In this document: positions 56,889 through 64,000 of the stretch, in pieces
How positions within the stretch are numbered: the stretch's first letter is position 1
Layout: the number at the start of each line of letters is the position of its first letter
Source: Rhizobium sp. CSW-27
GTDB lineage: Bacteria; Pseudomonadota; Alphaproteobacteria; Rhizobiales; Rhizobiaceae
NCBI RefSeq assembly: GCF_018760785.1
Contig: NZ_JAHHZO010000006.1
Location: 62,001 to 126,000 of the forward strand
DNA: 64,000 nucleotides
Direction of reading: 5' to 3'
Made by a program: the position numbers and the translations under genes
The notes under the pieces: model-generated
The model's database searches: none
Seen by the model: only the letters and a program-made list of their open reading frames with translations
What the model was told of the DNA's origin: nothing

Positions 56889-58766
56889 ATGCGCCGCACC
56901 GATACACGGCCTTTTGGAACCCTTGCCGCCCTGCTTGGCGGCCTTGCCGGCCTTGTGCTGTTCGGTATCTGGCTGGAGGAATCGGCACGGCGCGCCAACC
57001 TCGCACAAATCCGCCAAGCCCTTCACCAGTCGTCGCTGTCGCTCGGGCAGCACGCCGCCGACATGATCGAGGTGGCCGAGCTGACGCTGGCGGTGGCACG
57101 GGCGGGATTGTTGCGGCAGGATGATGCAGGCGGCGTGCAGATGCGGCTTGCGGAACACATGGACGACACGGCGGACCATGCCCGCCACATCGCACGGCTG
57201 ATCTATGTCGATCGCGAGGGCAAGGGCACGGCCAGCCGGATGAATGACGGGGCGACCTCGATCGATGCGGCCGACCTGCCCTATTTCCGTTACCACCGCG
57301 ACGATCCTTCCACCGAAGCCCTGCTTGGCGCACCGATGATGAGTCCGGTCAGCGGCGAGCGGGTGATTCCGGTCAGCCTTCGCCTGGAAGGGCCCGATCA
57401 GCGCTTTATCGGCGTACTGGCCGCCGAAATGCGGGTGGATGCCTTTTCCACCCTGTTTCAGAGGCTGGCATGGCTGCCTGGCGGGCTGGGTGCGGTCGCC
57501 CTCAATGACGGCCGGCTGCTCGCCCTGTTCTCCTCCACGCCGGTGTCCGGCCAGTTCGAACTGCCCTGGGCCGAGGTGATCGCGCCGCTTGCCAGGGCCG
57601 CGCCGGGCGGCGTGGTGCAGTCGGTCTGGGAGGCGGACGGCCTGTCGCGCCACACCGCCGTGCGGTATTTCGATCATCCGGCCATCACCGTCGTCACGGC
57701 AGCGACCGACGAGGCGATCAGCGCCCGCTGGTTCGCCGATTCCAAGCTGCGGCTTTTCGTCGGCGCCCTGCTGATCGGCGTCGGCCTGCTGGTCACGCTT
57801 CGCTGGTGGCGCCAGGTGGGCCTGCACATGGAAAGCCTGCGCCAGCTGAAACGGATGGAGGAAGAGTTCCGGCTTCTGGCCGAAGCCTCTGCCGACCTGA
57901 TCGAGAAGCTGAGCCTCGAGGGGGTGCGCGAATATGTGTCGCCTGCGTCCCTCCAGATCCTTGGCCTGCCGCCCGAGCGCCTGATCGGCACCAATGTGCT
58001 GGACACTCTGCCGCCCGAGGAGCGGGAACGCGGCCTTGCGGCACTGGCAAACCTGCGCCACCGGGCCGAAACCCACCGCTCCGTGATCCGCTACATCTGC
58101 CCCGACGGACGGGAGCGCTGGCTGGAGACCGCCATCAGCCGGCTGGATGACAACCGCGGACGCGGCACCGGCCTGGTGGCGATCACCCGCGACATCACGC
58201 AGCAGAAGCTGCATACGGAGGAACTGGATGCGCTGGCGCATACCGACGGCCTGACCGGTCTTTCCAATCGCCGCGCCTTCGATGCGCAGCTGCAGGAGAG
58301 ACGGCGTGCCGCACGGGAGAGTGGCCAGCCGCTTACCATGCTGATGATCGATGTGGACCGCTTCAAGCTCTACAATGACAGCTACGGCCACGCCGCCGGC
58401 GATACCTGCCTGAAGGAGGTGGCCTCGGCCATCGCCCGCTCCATCCGCAGAACAGACTTCGCCGCCCGCTACGGCGGGGAGGAATTCGCGGTGCTGATCG
58501 ACGCGATCGATCAGGAGGCTGCCGTGCTGATTGCGGAGAAGATCCGCAAGCGGGTGGCCAGCAGGCGCTCCATGCATGACCGCAACATCCCCTGGGGCTA
58601 TGTGACGGTGAGCATCGGCATTGCCGACTGGCAGCCGGGCAGCGCGCGGGACATCCATAGCCTCGTCGAGAACGCCGATGCGGCGCTTTATGCGGCCAAG
58701 GAGCGGCGCAACTGCGTGCGCACCCATGCCGCAACCGGTGGTCTTGGCTCCAAACTGAGCGCCTGA
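56889..58766 (+). CDS. Membrane-bound PAS-GGDEF diguanylate cyclase
   Basis: This 625-residue sensor has a membrane segment near residues 12-28, a periplasmic Cache-like sensing region to about 295, and a second membrane segment (LFVGALLIGVGLLVTL). A PAS domain (about 330-445, FRLLAEASADLIEKLSLEG) and a GGDEF domain follow. The active-site motif is GGEEF with the DVDRFKLYNDSYGH metal site. The inhibitory I-site is intact (R-R-T-D five residues before GGEEF), so the enzyme should show product inhibition. I used the ATG at 56889; one at 56859 is possible. Confidence 0.9.
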   Translation: MRRTDTRPFGTLAALLGGLAGLVLFGIWLEESARRANLAQIRQALHQSSLSLGQHAADMIEVAELTLAVARAGLLRQDDAGGVQMRLAEHMDDTADHARHIARLIYVDREGKGTASRMNDGATSIDAADLPYFRYHRDDPSTEALLGAPMMSPVSGERVIPVSLRLEGPDQRFIGVLAAEMRVDAFSTLFQRLAWLPGGLGAVALNDGRLLALFSSTPVSGQFELPWAEVIAPLARAAPGGVVQSVWEADGLSRHTAVRYFDHPAITVVTAATDEAISARWFADSKLRLFVGALLIGVGLLVTLRWWRQVGLHMESLRQLKRMEEEFRLLAEASADLIEKLSLEGVREYVSPASLQILGLPPERLIGTNVLDTLPPEERERGLAALANLRHRAETHRSVIRYICPDGRERWLETAISRLDDNRGRGTGLVAITRDITQQKLHTEELDALAHTDGLTGLSNRRAFDAQLQERRRAARESGQPLTMLMIDVDRFKLYNDSYGHAAGDTCLKEVASAIARSIRRTDFAARYGGEEFAVLIDAIDQEAAVLIAEKIRKRVASRRSMHDRNIPWGYVTVSIGIADWQPGSARDIHSLVENADAALYAAKERRNCVRTHAATGGLGSKLSA

Positions 58767-58803
58767 CGCACCGAACTTTCCTGCCCCTTCGACCAGGGCC
58801 GGC

Positions 58804-58828
58804 GGAACTGACCGGCGCTGGCGCAGTT
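58804..58828 (+). promoter_or_regulatory. Possible EcfG-type promoter for the DUF982 gene
   Basis: GGAAC is followed after 16 bases by AGTT, one mismatch from the EcfG -10 (CGTT), 45 bases upstream of the DUF982 start. It is weaker evidence than the two perfect sites in this window. Confidence 0.4.
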
Positions 58829-58873
58829 AGGCCCGCGCATGCAGCGTGCATGCGCACAGGGAGGAAAGACAGG

Positions 58874-59095
58874 ATGGAACGCACACCATGGAATCCGCCG
58901 GTTCGCATCGGCCGCGACAGTGTCGGGGACGCGCTGGAAGCGCTCGCCTACATGGAGCGACGCTGGCCGAGGATCAAGGGCATGTGCTTCGCCGAAGCCC
59001 ATCTCGCCTGCCTTGCCGCGCTCGACGGGCGACAGGCGGCAGCGGATGCCCGCACCCGCTTCATGGCGGCGGTGGAGGAGGCGCGCCTGCACTGA
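58874..59095 (+). CDS. DUF982 domain-containing small protein
   Basis: This 73-residue protein begins MERTPWNPPVRIGRDSVGDA. It shows the DUF982 pattern: a W-x-x-P-V start, then EALAYMERRWP, followed by AHLACLAALDGRQAAADARTRFMAA as a helical second half. DUF982 proteins are abundant small alphaproteobacterial proteins of unknown role, often stress-regulated. GGGAGG precedes the ATG at 58874. It lies just upstream of the trehalose genes but has its own promoter region between. Confidence 0.85.
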   Translation: MERTPWNPPVRIGRDSVGDALEALAYMERRWPRIKGMCFAEAHLACLAALDGRQAAADARTRFMAAVEEARLH

Positions 59096-59103
59096 GGGGC
59101 ACA

Positions 59104-59128
59104 GGAACAAGCCCCGCCCGATCGCGTT
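59104..59128 (+). promoter_or_regulatory. EcfG-type general stress promoter for glgE-treS
   Basis: GGAAC (59104-59108), 16 bases, then CGTT (59125-59128) exactly matches the EcfG consensus. It ends 45 bases before the glgE start and lies after the DUF982 stop. Confidence 0.8.
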
Positions 59129-59173
59129 AGAGCCCGGAGACATTCCGGGAATCTTTAAGGATCAGGCGAAACC

Positions 59174-62100
59174 ATGACCCTCGCACAGGCCGACGTGCCC
59201 TTCCGACCTCGCGCTGCTGCCGGCCCGCGGCTCTATTATCTCCATCCCCTGCTGCTGCGGGGGGAGCAAGCCTGGGCCGCCGCCTTCCGCCACGCACGGA
59301 ATCTGGGCTTCGACACGGTTCTGTGCGCGCCCCCGACCGCGCGAAGCGAGGGCGCCAGCGTCTTTGTCGCCCGCGATCCAGACCGTCTCGATCCGCTGCT
59401 CGGTTTCGGCGAGGATCTCGATACCGGACTGCAGCGGCTGGCCGCACTTGCCGGGACGCACGGCCTCTCGCTGATGGTCGATCTGGTGGTCGACAGACAG
59501 GCGCTCGCCGGGAGCCAGGCCGAGCCGGTGCTTGCCGATCCCCGCCAGCCTCCCGACGAGGCGGGAAGCCGAAAGCTTGCGCTGGACGACGATGCGCTGG
59601 CGCAGCATCTCGACGCCTGGTGCAGCCGCATCGAGACCATGGTACGTGCCGGGATATCCGGCTTCCGCTGCCTCGGCCTCGACCGCGTGCCGCAGGACAC
59701 CTGGCGCCGGCTGATCGAGGCGGGCCGCGCCGCCGATCCCTCGACCGCCTTCCTCGCCTGGACGCCCGGCACCAGTTTCGAGCTGCGCCGCACCCTGCCC
59801 GGTCTCGGCTTCGACGGCTGTTTTTCCTCGCTCGCCTGGTGGGACCTGGAAAGCCGCTGGTTCATCGAGGAATACGAGATCCAACGCCGTTTTGCCTGGC
59901 AGATCGCCTTTCCCGAAGCGCCCTTCGCGCGGCGTTTGGCGCATGGCATGGAGAGCACCGAAATCCGCCTGCGGCGGGCACACCAGGCGCTGCAGCTCGC
60001 CGCAACGCTCGGCCAGGGCCTGATGGTACCGATGGGTTTTGAATATGGAGCGACGTCGCCGCTCGACCCCATCTTCGGCGACGGCGGAGGGCTGAGAGGG
60101 CTGGCCGAGCGGCAGACCTATGACCTTTCGGCGGACATCCGCGCCACCAATGAGCGGCTCGACCGGTCCGACGACCGTTTTGCCCAGAAGCCGCTGCGCC
60201 TCATTTCCAGCACGCAGAGCCCGGCGCTTGCCCTGTTGCAGGCCGATAGCGAGGATACGCGGACGGCCGGTGGCGTGCGCCTCGTCGTCGTCAACCGCGA
60301 CCTGCGCCGCACAGCCCCGGCACCGCTGAATGCGCTGCGCGAAGCGGCCTCCGCATTCCTGCCGCTGAAGCCCATCGATCAGCCCGAGGCCGACGCCATT
60401 CCGTCCGCGCTTCGCCTTCAGCCGGGAGAACTTCGCCTTCTGGAAGGCAGTGCCTCGCCGGCAATCCGCGACGCGGTTCCGGCGCAGGATGTGATGGAGG
60501 CCGCCGCCTCCCCCCGCCTTGCCATTGAGGCGATCACGCCTTCGGTGGATGACGGTCGTTTTCCGGTAAAAAGGATCGTCGGCGAGACGGTGACCGTGGA
60601 GGCGGATCTCTTTGGCGACGGGCACGACCCGATTTCCGCCGCCCTCGTCTTCCGCGCCGCCGACGAGGCGCACTGGACCGAGGTCCCGATGCGCCTGGTC
60701 GAAAACGATCGCTGGCGGGCGGACTTCACCCCGCGCCGCATGGGCCGCTACGAGTTCGCCGTGGAGACCTGGCGCAATCCCTTCCAGATCTTCCGCTACG
60801 AGCTTTCCAAGAAACACGAGGCACGTCTCGACCTGACGCTGGAGCTTCAGGAGGGATTGAACCTGATCCGCGCGACGCTCGACGGGGATGCGGGAGATAC
60901 GGCAGCGGCGCTGCGGGATCTTCTGACCCGGCTGGAGCAGGCGCCGGAGGCGGAGCGTATCGCCCTTCTGTTGTCGCCTGAGACCTATGCCTTGATGGCA
61001 AAGGCAGACCGGCGCCCGCATCGGGTGCGCTCCAAAGCCATCCCGCTCGATGCCGAGCGGCGGGAGGCAGCTTTCGCCAGCTGGTACCAGATCTTTCCGC
61101 GCTCGCAGAGCGGCGACCCGAACCGCCACGGCACCTTCGATGACGTCATCAAGCGACTTCCCGCCATCCGCGAGATGGGTTTCGACGTTCTCTACTTCCC
61201 GCCGATCCACCCGATCGGCAAGACCAACCGCAAGGGCCGCAACAATTCCCTGACGGCGGGGCCAAACGATCCGGGCAGCCCCTATGGCATCGGCTCGGAG
61301 GAGGGCGGCCATGACGCGATACATCCCGAACTTGGAACTTTCGAGGATTTCCGCCGGCTGGTGGACGCCGCCAAAGAGCACGGGCTGGAGATCGCGCTCG
61401 ACCTCGCCATCCAGGCCTCGCCCGATCATCCCTGGCTGAAGGAGCATCCCGGCTGGTTCGACTGGCGGCCAGACGGCACCGTGCGATATGCCGAAAACCC
61501 GCCGAAGAAATACGAGGACATCGTCAATGTCGATTTCTACGCCAGGGACGCAGTGCCCTCGCTCTGGGTAGAACTGCGCGACGTGGTGCAGAAATGGGTC
61601 GACAACGGCGTCAAACTCTTCCGGGTCGACAATCCCCACACAAAACCCCTGCCCTTCTGGGAATGGCTGATCGCCGATATCCGCAACCGCCATCCGGAGG
61701 TGGTTTTCCTCTCGGAAGCCTTCACCCGGCCGAAGGTCATGTACCGCCTCGCCAAAGTCGGTTTCTCGCAGTCCTACACCTACTTCACCTGGCGCAACAC
61801 GAAGTGGGAGCTGGAAACCTATATGCGCGAGATCACCACGGAGGCGCCGAAGGATTTCTTCCGGCCGCACTTCTTCGTCAACACGCACGACATCAACCCG
61901 GACTTTTTGCAGAACGCGCCGCGCTCGGCCTATCTGATCCGTGCGGCGCTTGCCGCCACGCTCTCCGGCCTCTGGGGCGTCTACAACGGTTTCGAACTCT
62001 GCGAAGGCCGGCCGGATGCCAAGCGCAAGGAATACGCGGATTCGGAGAAATACGAGATCCGCGCCTGGGATTACGACCGTCCGGGCAACATCAAGGCAGA

Positions 62101-62431
62101 GATTGCTCTGCTCAACCGCATCCGCCGCGAAAACCCGGCTTTGCACTCGCATCTCGGCTTGAGGCAGCTGATCGCCTGGAACGACAACATCATGTTCTAC
62201 GAGAAGGCGAGCCCGGGCCGCGAGAACGTTCTGCTCGTCGGGGTGAGCCTCGATCCGCACGCCAGCCAGGAGGCCGATGTCGAGATACCGCTCTGGTCAT
62301 GGAACCTCCCGGACCATGGCGCGCTTAACCTGGAAGACCTCGTCACGGGCCAGACATTCGTGGCGACGGGCAAATGGCAGAGGCTGAGGCTTCAGCCGCA
62401 GATGCCCTTTTCCATCTGGCGCGTGCGGTAA
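59174..62431 (+). CDS. glgE: Alpha-1,4-glucan:maltose-1-phosphate maltosyltransferase, extended form
   Basis: This protein has 1085 residues; the Mycobacterium/Streptomyces enzyme is about 660-700. The second half (about residues 495-1085) is a full GlgE: an N-terminal beta domain, then the GH13_3 barrel with nucleophile D819 in LFRVDNPHTKP and acid/base E848 in FLSEAFTRP. The first half (about 1-430) looks like a second amylase barrel that has lost its catalytic residues (FRCLG where FRLDA is expected, near residue 167). The start is 12 bases past AAGGA. It moves maltosyl units onto alpha-glucan in the trehalose-to-glucan route. The partner treS follows 15 bases downstream. Confidence 0.93.
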   Translation: MTLAQADVPFRPRAAAGPRLYYLHPLLLRGEQAWAAAFRHARNLGFDTVLCAPPTARSEGASVFVARDPDRLDPLLGFGEDLDTGLQRLAALAGTHGLSLMVDLVVDRQALAGSQAEPVLADPRQPPDEAGSRKLALDDDALAQHLDAWCSRIETMVRAGISGFRCLGLDRVPQDTWRRLIEAGRAADPSTAFLAWTPGTSFELRRTLPGLGFDGCFSSLAWWDLESRWFIEEYEIQRRFAWQIAFPEAPFARRLAHGMESTEIRLRRAHQALQLAATLGQGLMVPMGFEYGATSPLDPIFGDGGGLRGLAERQTYDLSADIRATNERLDRSDDRFAQKPLRLISSTQSPALALLQADSEDTRTAGGVRLVVVNRDLRRTAPAPLNALREAASAFLPLKPIDQPEADAIPSALRLQPGELRLLEGSASPAIRDAVPAQDVMEAAASPRLAIEAITPSVDDGRFPVKRIVGETVTVEADLFGDGHDPISAALVFRAADEAHWTEVPMRLVENDRWRADFTPRRMGRYEFAVETWRNPFQIFRYELSKKHEARLDLTLELQEGLNLIRATLDGDAGDTAAALRDLLTRLEQAPEAERIALLLSPETYALMAKADRRPHRVRSKAIPLDAERREAAFASWYQIFPRSQSGDPNRHGTFDDVIKRLPAIREMGFDVLYFPPIHPIGKTNRKGRNNSLTAGPNDPGSPYGIGSEEGGHDAIHPELGTFEDFRRLVDAAKEHGLEIALDLAIQASPDHPWLKEHPGWFDWRPDGTVRYAENPPKKYEDIVNVDFYARDAVPSLWVELRDVVQKWVDNGVKLFRVDNPHTKPLPFWEWLIADIRNRHPEVVFLSEAFTRPKVMYRLAKVGFSQSYTYFTWRNTKWELETYMREITTEAPKDFFRPHFFVNTHDINPDFLQNAPRSAYLIRAALAATLSGLWGVYNGFELCEGRPDAKRKEYADSEKYEIRAWDYDRPGNIKAEIALLNRIRRENPALHSHLGLRQLIAWNDNIMFYEKASPGRENVLLVGVSLDPHASQEADVEIPLWSWNLPDHGALNLEDLVTGQTFVATGKWQRLRLQPQMPFSIWRVR

Positions 62432-62446
62432 CGGGAGAAGACGAGA

Positions 62447-64000
62447 ATGGACATGATGCAAGGCGCACAGACGCAGCAGACGGACCAGAACCTGCTCTGG
62501 TACAAGGATTCGATCATCTATCAGCTGCACGTCAAATCCTTCTTTGACGCCAATGGCGACGGGATCGGCGACTTTGCCGGGCTGACGGAAAAGATCGACC
62601 ATATCGCCTCGCTCGGCGCGACCGCGATCTGGCTGCTGCCCTTCTTTCCCTCGCCGCGCCGCGATGACGGCTACGATATTGCCGATTACGGCAATGTCTC
62701 CCCGGACTACGGCACGATGGAGGAGTTCCGCGCCTTCGTGGATGCAGCGCATGCCCGGGGCATCCGCGTCATCATTGAGCTCGTCATCAACCACACCTCC
62801 GACCAGCACCCCTGGTTCCAGCGGGCCCGAAACTCACCACCTGGATCGCCCGAGCGGGACTTTTACGTGTGGTCGGACACGGACCAGAAGTTTCCGGAAA
62901 CCCGGATCATCTTTCTCGATACGGAGAAATCCAACTGGACCTGGGATCCGGTGGCCGGCGCCTATTACTGGCACCGCTTCTACTCCCACCAGCCGGATCT
63001 CAACTTCGACAATCCGCAGGTGCTGGACGAACTCCTGAGCGTCATGCGCTTCTGGCTGGAGACCGGCATCGACGGTTTCCGCCTCGACGCGATCCCCTAT
63101 CTCGTCGAGCGCGAAGGCACGATTAACGAAAACCTGCCCGAGACGCATGACATCCTGAAGAAGATCCGCGCAGCGCTGGACGCCACCCACCCGGGCAAGG
63201 TGCTTCTGGCCGAAGCCAACCAGTGGCCGGAGGATACCAGCGAATATTTTGGTGACGGCGATGAATGCAACATGGCCTTCCACTTCCCGCTGATGCCGCG
63301 CATGTACATGGCGATCGCCAAGGAGGACCGCTTTCCGATCACCGACATCATGCGCCAGACGCCGGAGATCCCGGAAAACTGCCAGTGGGCGATCTTCCTG
63401 CGCAACCATGACGAACTGACGCTGGAAATGGTGACGGACGAGGAGCGCGACTATCTCTGGAGCATCTACGCGTCCGACCAGCGGGCGCGCATCAATCTCG
63501 GCATCCGCCGGCGCTTAGCGCCGCTGATGGAGCGCGACCGCCGCCGCGTCGAACTGATGAACGGCCTTTTGCTCTCCATGCCCGGCACGCCTGTTCTCTA
63601 TTACGGCGACGAGATCGGCATGGGCGACAATATCTATCTCGGCGACCGCGACGGCGTGCGCACGCCAATGCAGTGGTCGCCCGACCGCAATGGCGGTTTT
63701 TCGCGCGCCGATCCGGCCCGTCTCGTTCTGCCGCCGGTCATGGACCCGCTCTATGGTTATGAGGCGCTGAATGTCGAAGCGCAGAGCGTCGATACGCATT
63801 CGCTGCTCAACTGGACGCGCCGCATGCTGGCGCTGCGTGGTCGCCACCCCGCCTTCGGCCGCGGCTCGTTGCGCTTCCTGACGCCCGGCAACCGCAAGAT
63901 TCTCGCCTATCTGCGGGAGTATGACGGCGAGACGATCCTGTGCGTGGCGAACCTCTCTCGCCTGCCGCAGGCGGTCGAACTGGACCTGTCGGAATTCCAG
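62447..64000 (+). CDS. treS: Trehalose synthase (maltose alpha-D-glucosyltransferase), 5' part
   Basis: The first 518 codons of a GH13_16 trehalose synthase are present; the gene continues beyond the window. The N-terminus LWYKDSIIYQLHVKSFFDANGDGIGD is typical, and the barrel shows VINHTSDQHPWFQ, nucleophile region GIDGFRLDAIPY, acid/base LLAEANQWP and FLRNHDELTLEM. In many bacteria TreS is fused to or followed by maltokinase, which would make the maltose-1-phosphate that GlgE uses; the cut prevents checking. The ATG at 62447 has a GGGAGA-type sequence upstream and follows the glgE stop by 15 bases, so the two share a transcript and the EcfG-type promoter. Confidence 0.93.
   Translation, partial: MDMMQGAQTQQTDQNLLWYKDSIIYQLHVKSFFDANGDGIGDFAGLTEKIDHIASLGATAIWLLPFFPSPRRDDGYDIADYGNVSPDYGTMEEFRAFVDAAHARGIRVIIELVINHTSDQHPWFQRARNSPPGSPERDFYVWSDTDQKFPETRIIFLDTEKSNWTWDPVAGAYYWHRFYSHQPDLNFDNPQVLDELLSVMRFWLETGIDGFRLDAIPYLVEREGTINENLPETHDILKKIRAALDATHPGKVLLAEANQWPEDTSEYFGDGDECNMAFHFPLMPRMYMAIAKEDRFPITDIMRQTPEIPENCQWAIFLRNHDELTLEMVTDEERDYLWSIYASDQRARINLGIRRRLAPLMERDRRRVELMNGLLLSMPGTPVLYYGDEIGMGDNIYLGDRDGVRTPMQWSPDRNGGFSRADPARLVLPPVMDPLYGYEALNVEAQSVDTHSLLNWTRRMLALRGRHPAFGRGSLRFLTPGNRKILAYLREYDGETILCVANLSRLPQAVELDLSEFQ

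Noticed and set aside
59162..62260. 1032-codon minus-strand frame opposite glgE
   Set aside because: It is the mirror frame of a strongly supported GlgE with catalytic motifs. Its own translation is rich in Arg, Gly and Ala with no domain pattern.

Overview
This window is GC-rich chromosomal DNA from an alphaproteobacterium, most likely a member of the Rhizobiaceae or a close relative in the Hyphomicrobiales (Rhizobiales). The strongest taxonomic markers are a complete acpXL-type very-long-chain fatty-acid cluster for lipid A (acpXL, fabZXL, fabF2XL, fabF1XL, adhXL, lpxXL), a long two-part GlgE, DUF1127 and DUF982 small proteins, and promoters matching the alphaproteobacterial general-stress sigma factor EcfG (GGAAC-N16-CGTT). 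I see no prophage, insertion sequence, CRISPR array or rRNA. One tRNA-Lys(CTT) is present. Gene density is high and most genes sit in tight operons.

Layout: (1) 1-8928, minus strand: an operon with mostly overlapping or near-abutting genes for an unidentified glycoconjugate. It holds two sugar-nucleotide epimerases, a glycoside hydrolase-epimerase fusion, a GT4 glycosyltransferase, three tandem CgeB-type glycosyltransferases and a methyltransferase cut by the left edge. A divergent alcohol-dehydrogenase-like/Gfo-Idh-MocA pair (9270-11275) adjoins it. (2) 11357-14356: a helix-hairpin-helix protein, an FAH-family hydrolase, a gamma-carbonic-anhydrase-like protein and a membrane GGDEF protein. 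(3) 14378-19382: zinc homeostasis, with zur-znuB-znuC divergent from znuA, then a Zur-box-preceded COG0523 GTPase and an RcnB-like protein. (4) 19584-22816: a YghZ-type aldo-keto reductase, 6-phosphogluconate dehydrogenase and a small START-like protein. (5) 22838-28195: the lipid A very-long-chain acyl cluster. (6) 28331-30799: nucleoside hydrolase, TSUP permease and CobU, followed by about 1.2 kb with few or no convincing genes.

(7) 31995-51188 is the most interesting block. It contains a quaternary-amine ABC importer, a homocysteine methyltransferase, a non-pyrrolysine MttB-family methyltransferase, a corrinoid protein, a methyl-THF:corrinoid methyltransferase, an ASKHA/ferredoxin corrinoid-reactivating protein and a dimethylglycine dehydrogenase. 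A GlxA/GbdR-type AraC regulator, a LysR regulator and several uncharacterised small proteins (a DUF1638 protein, a virulence-factor-family protein, a formyltransferase and an orphan 116-residue protein) lie among them. Read together, these suggest import of glycine betaine or a relative, B12-dependent removal of one methyl group and its transfer to homocysteine or THF, then oxidation of dimethylglycine. That is a split methionine synthase wired to quaternary-amine catabolism in what looks like an aerobic organism.

(8) 51364-58766: an MscS/DUF3772 channel, a GlsB stress membrane protein with an EcfG-type promoter, a UPF0303 heme-degrading-domain protein, tRNA-Lys, a small hypothetical protein, an SNase-like protein and a PAS-GGDEF protein. 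(9) 58874-64000: a DUF982 protein, then glgE and treS (cut by the right edge) behind a perfect EcfG-type promoter, pointing to stress-induced trehalose/alpha-glucan metabolism.

All assignments come from reading motifs and gene context. No database search was possible.
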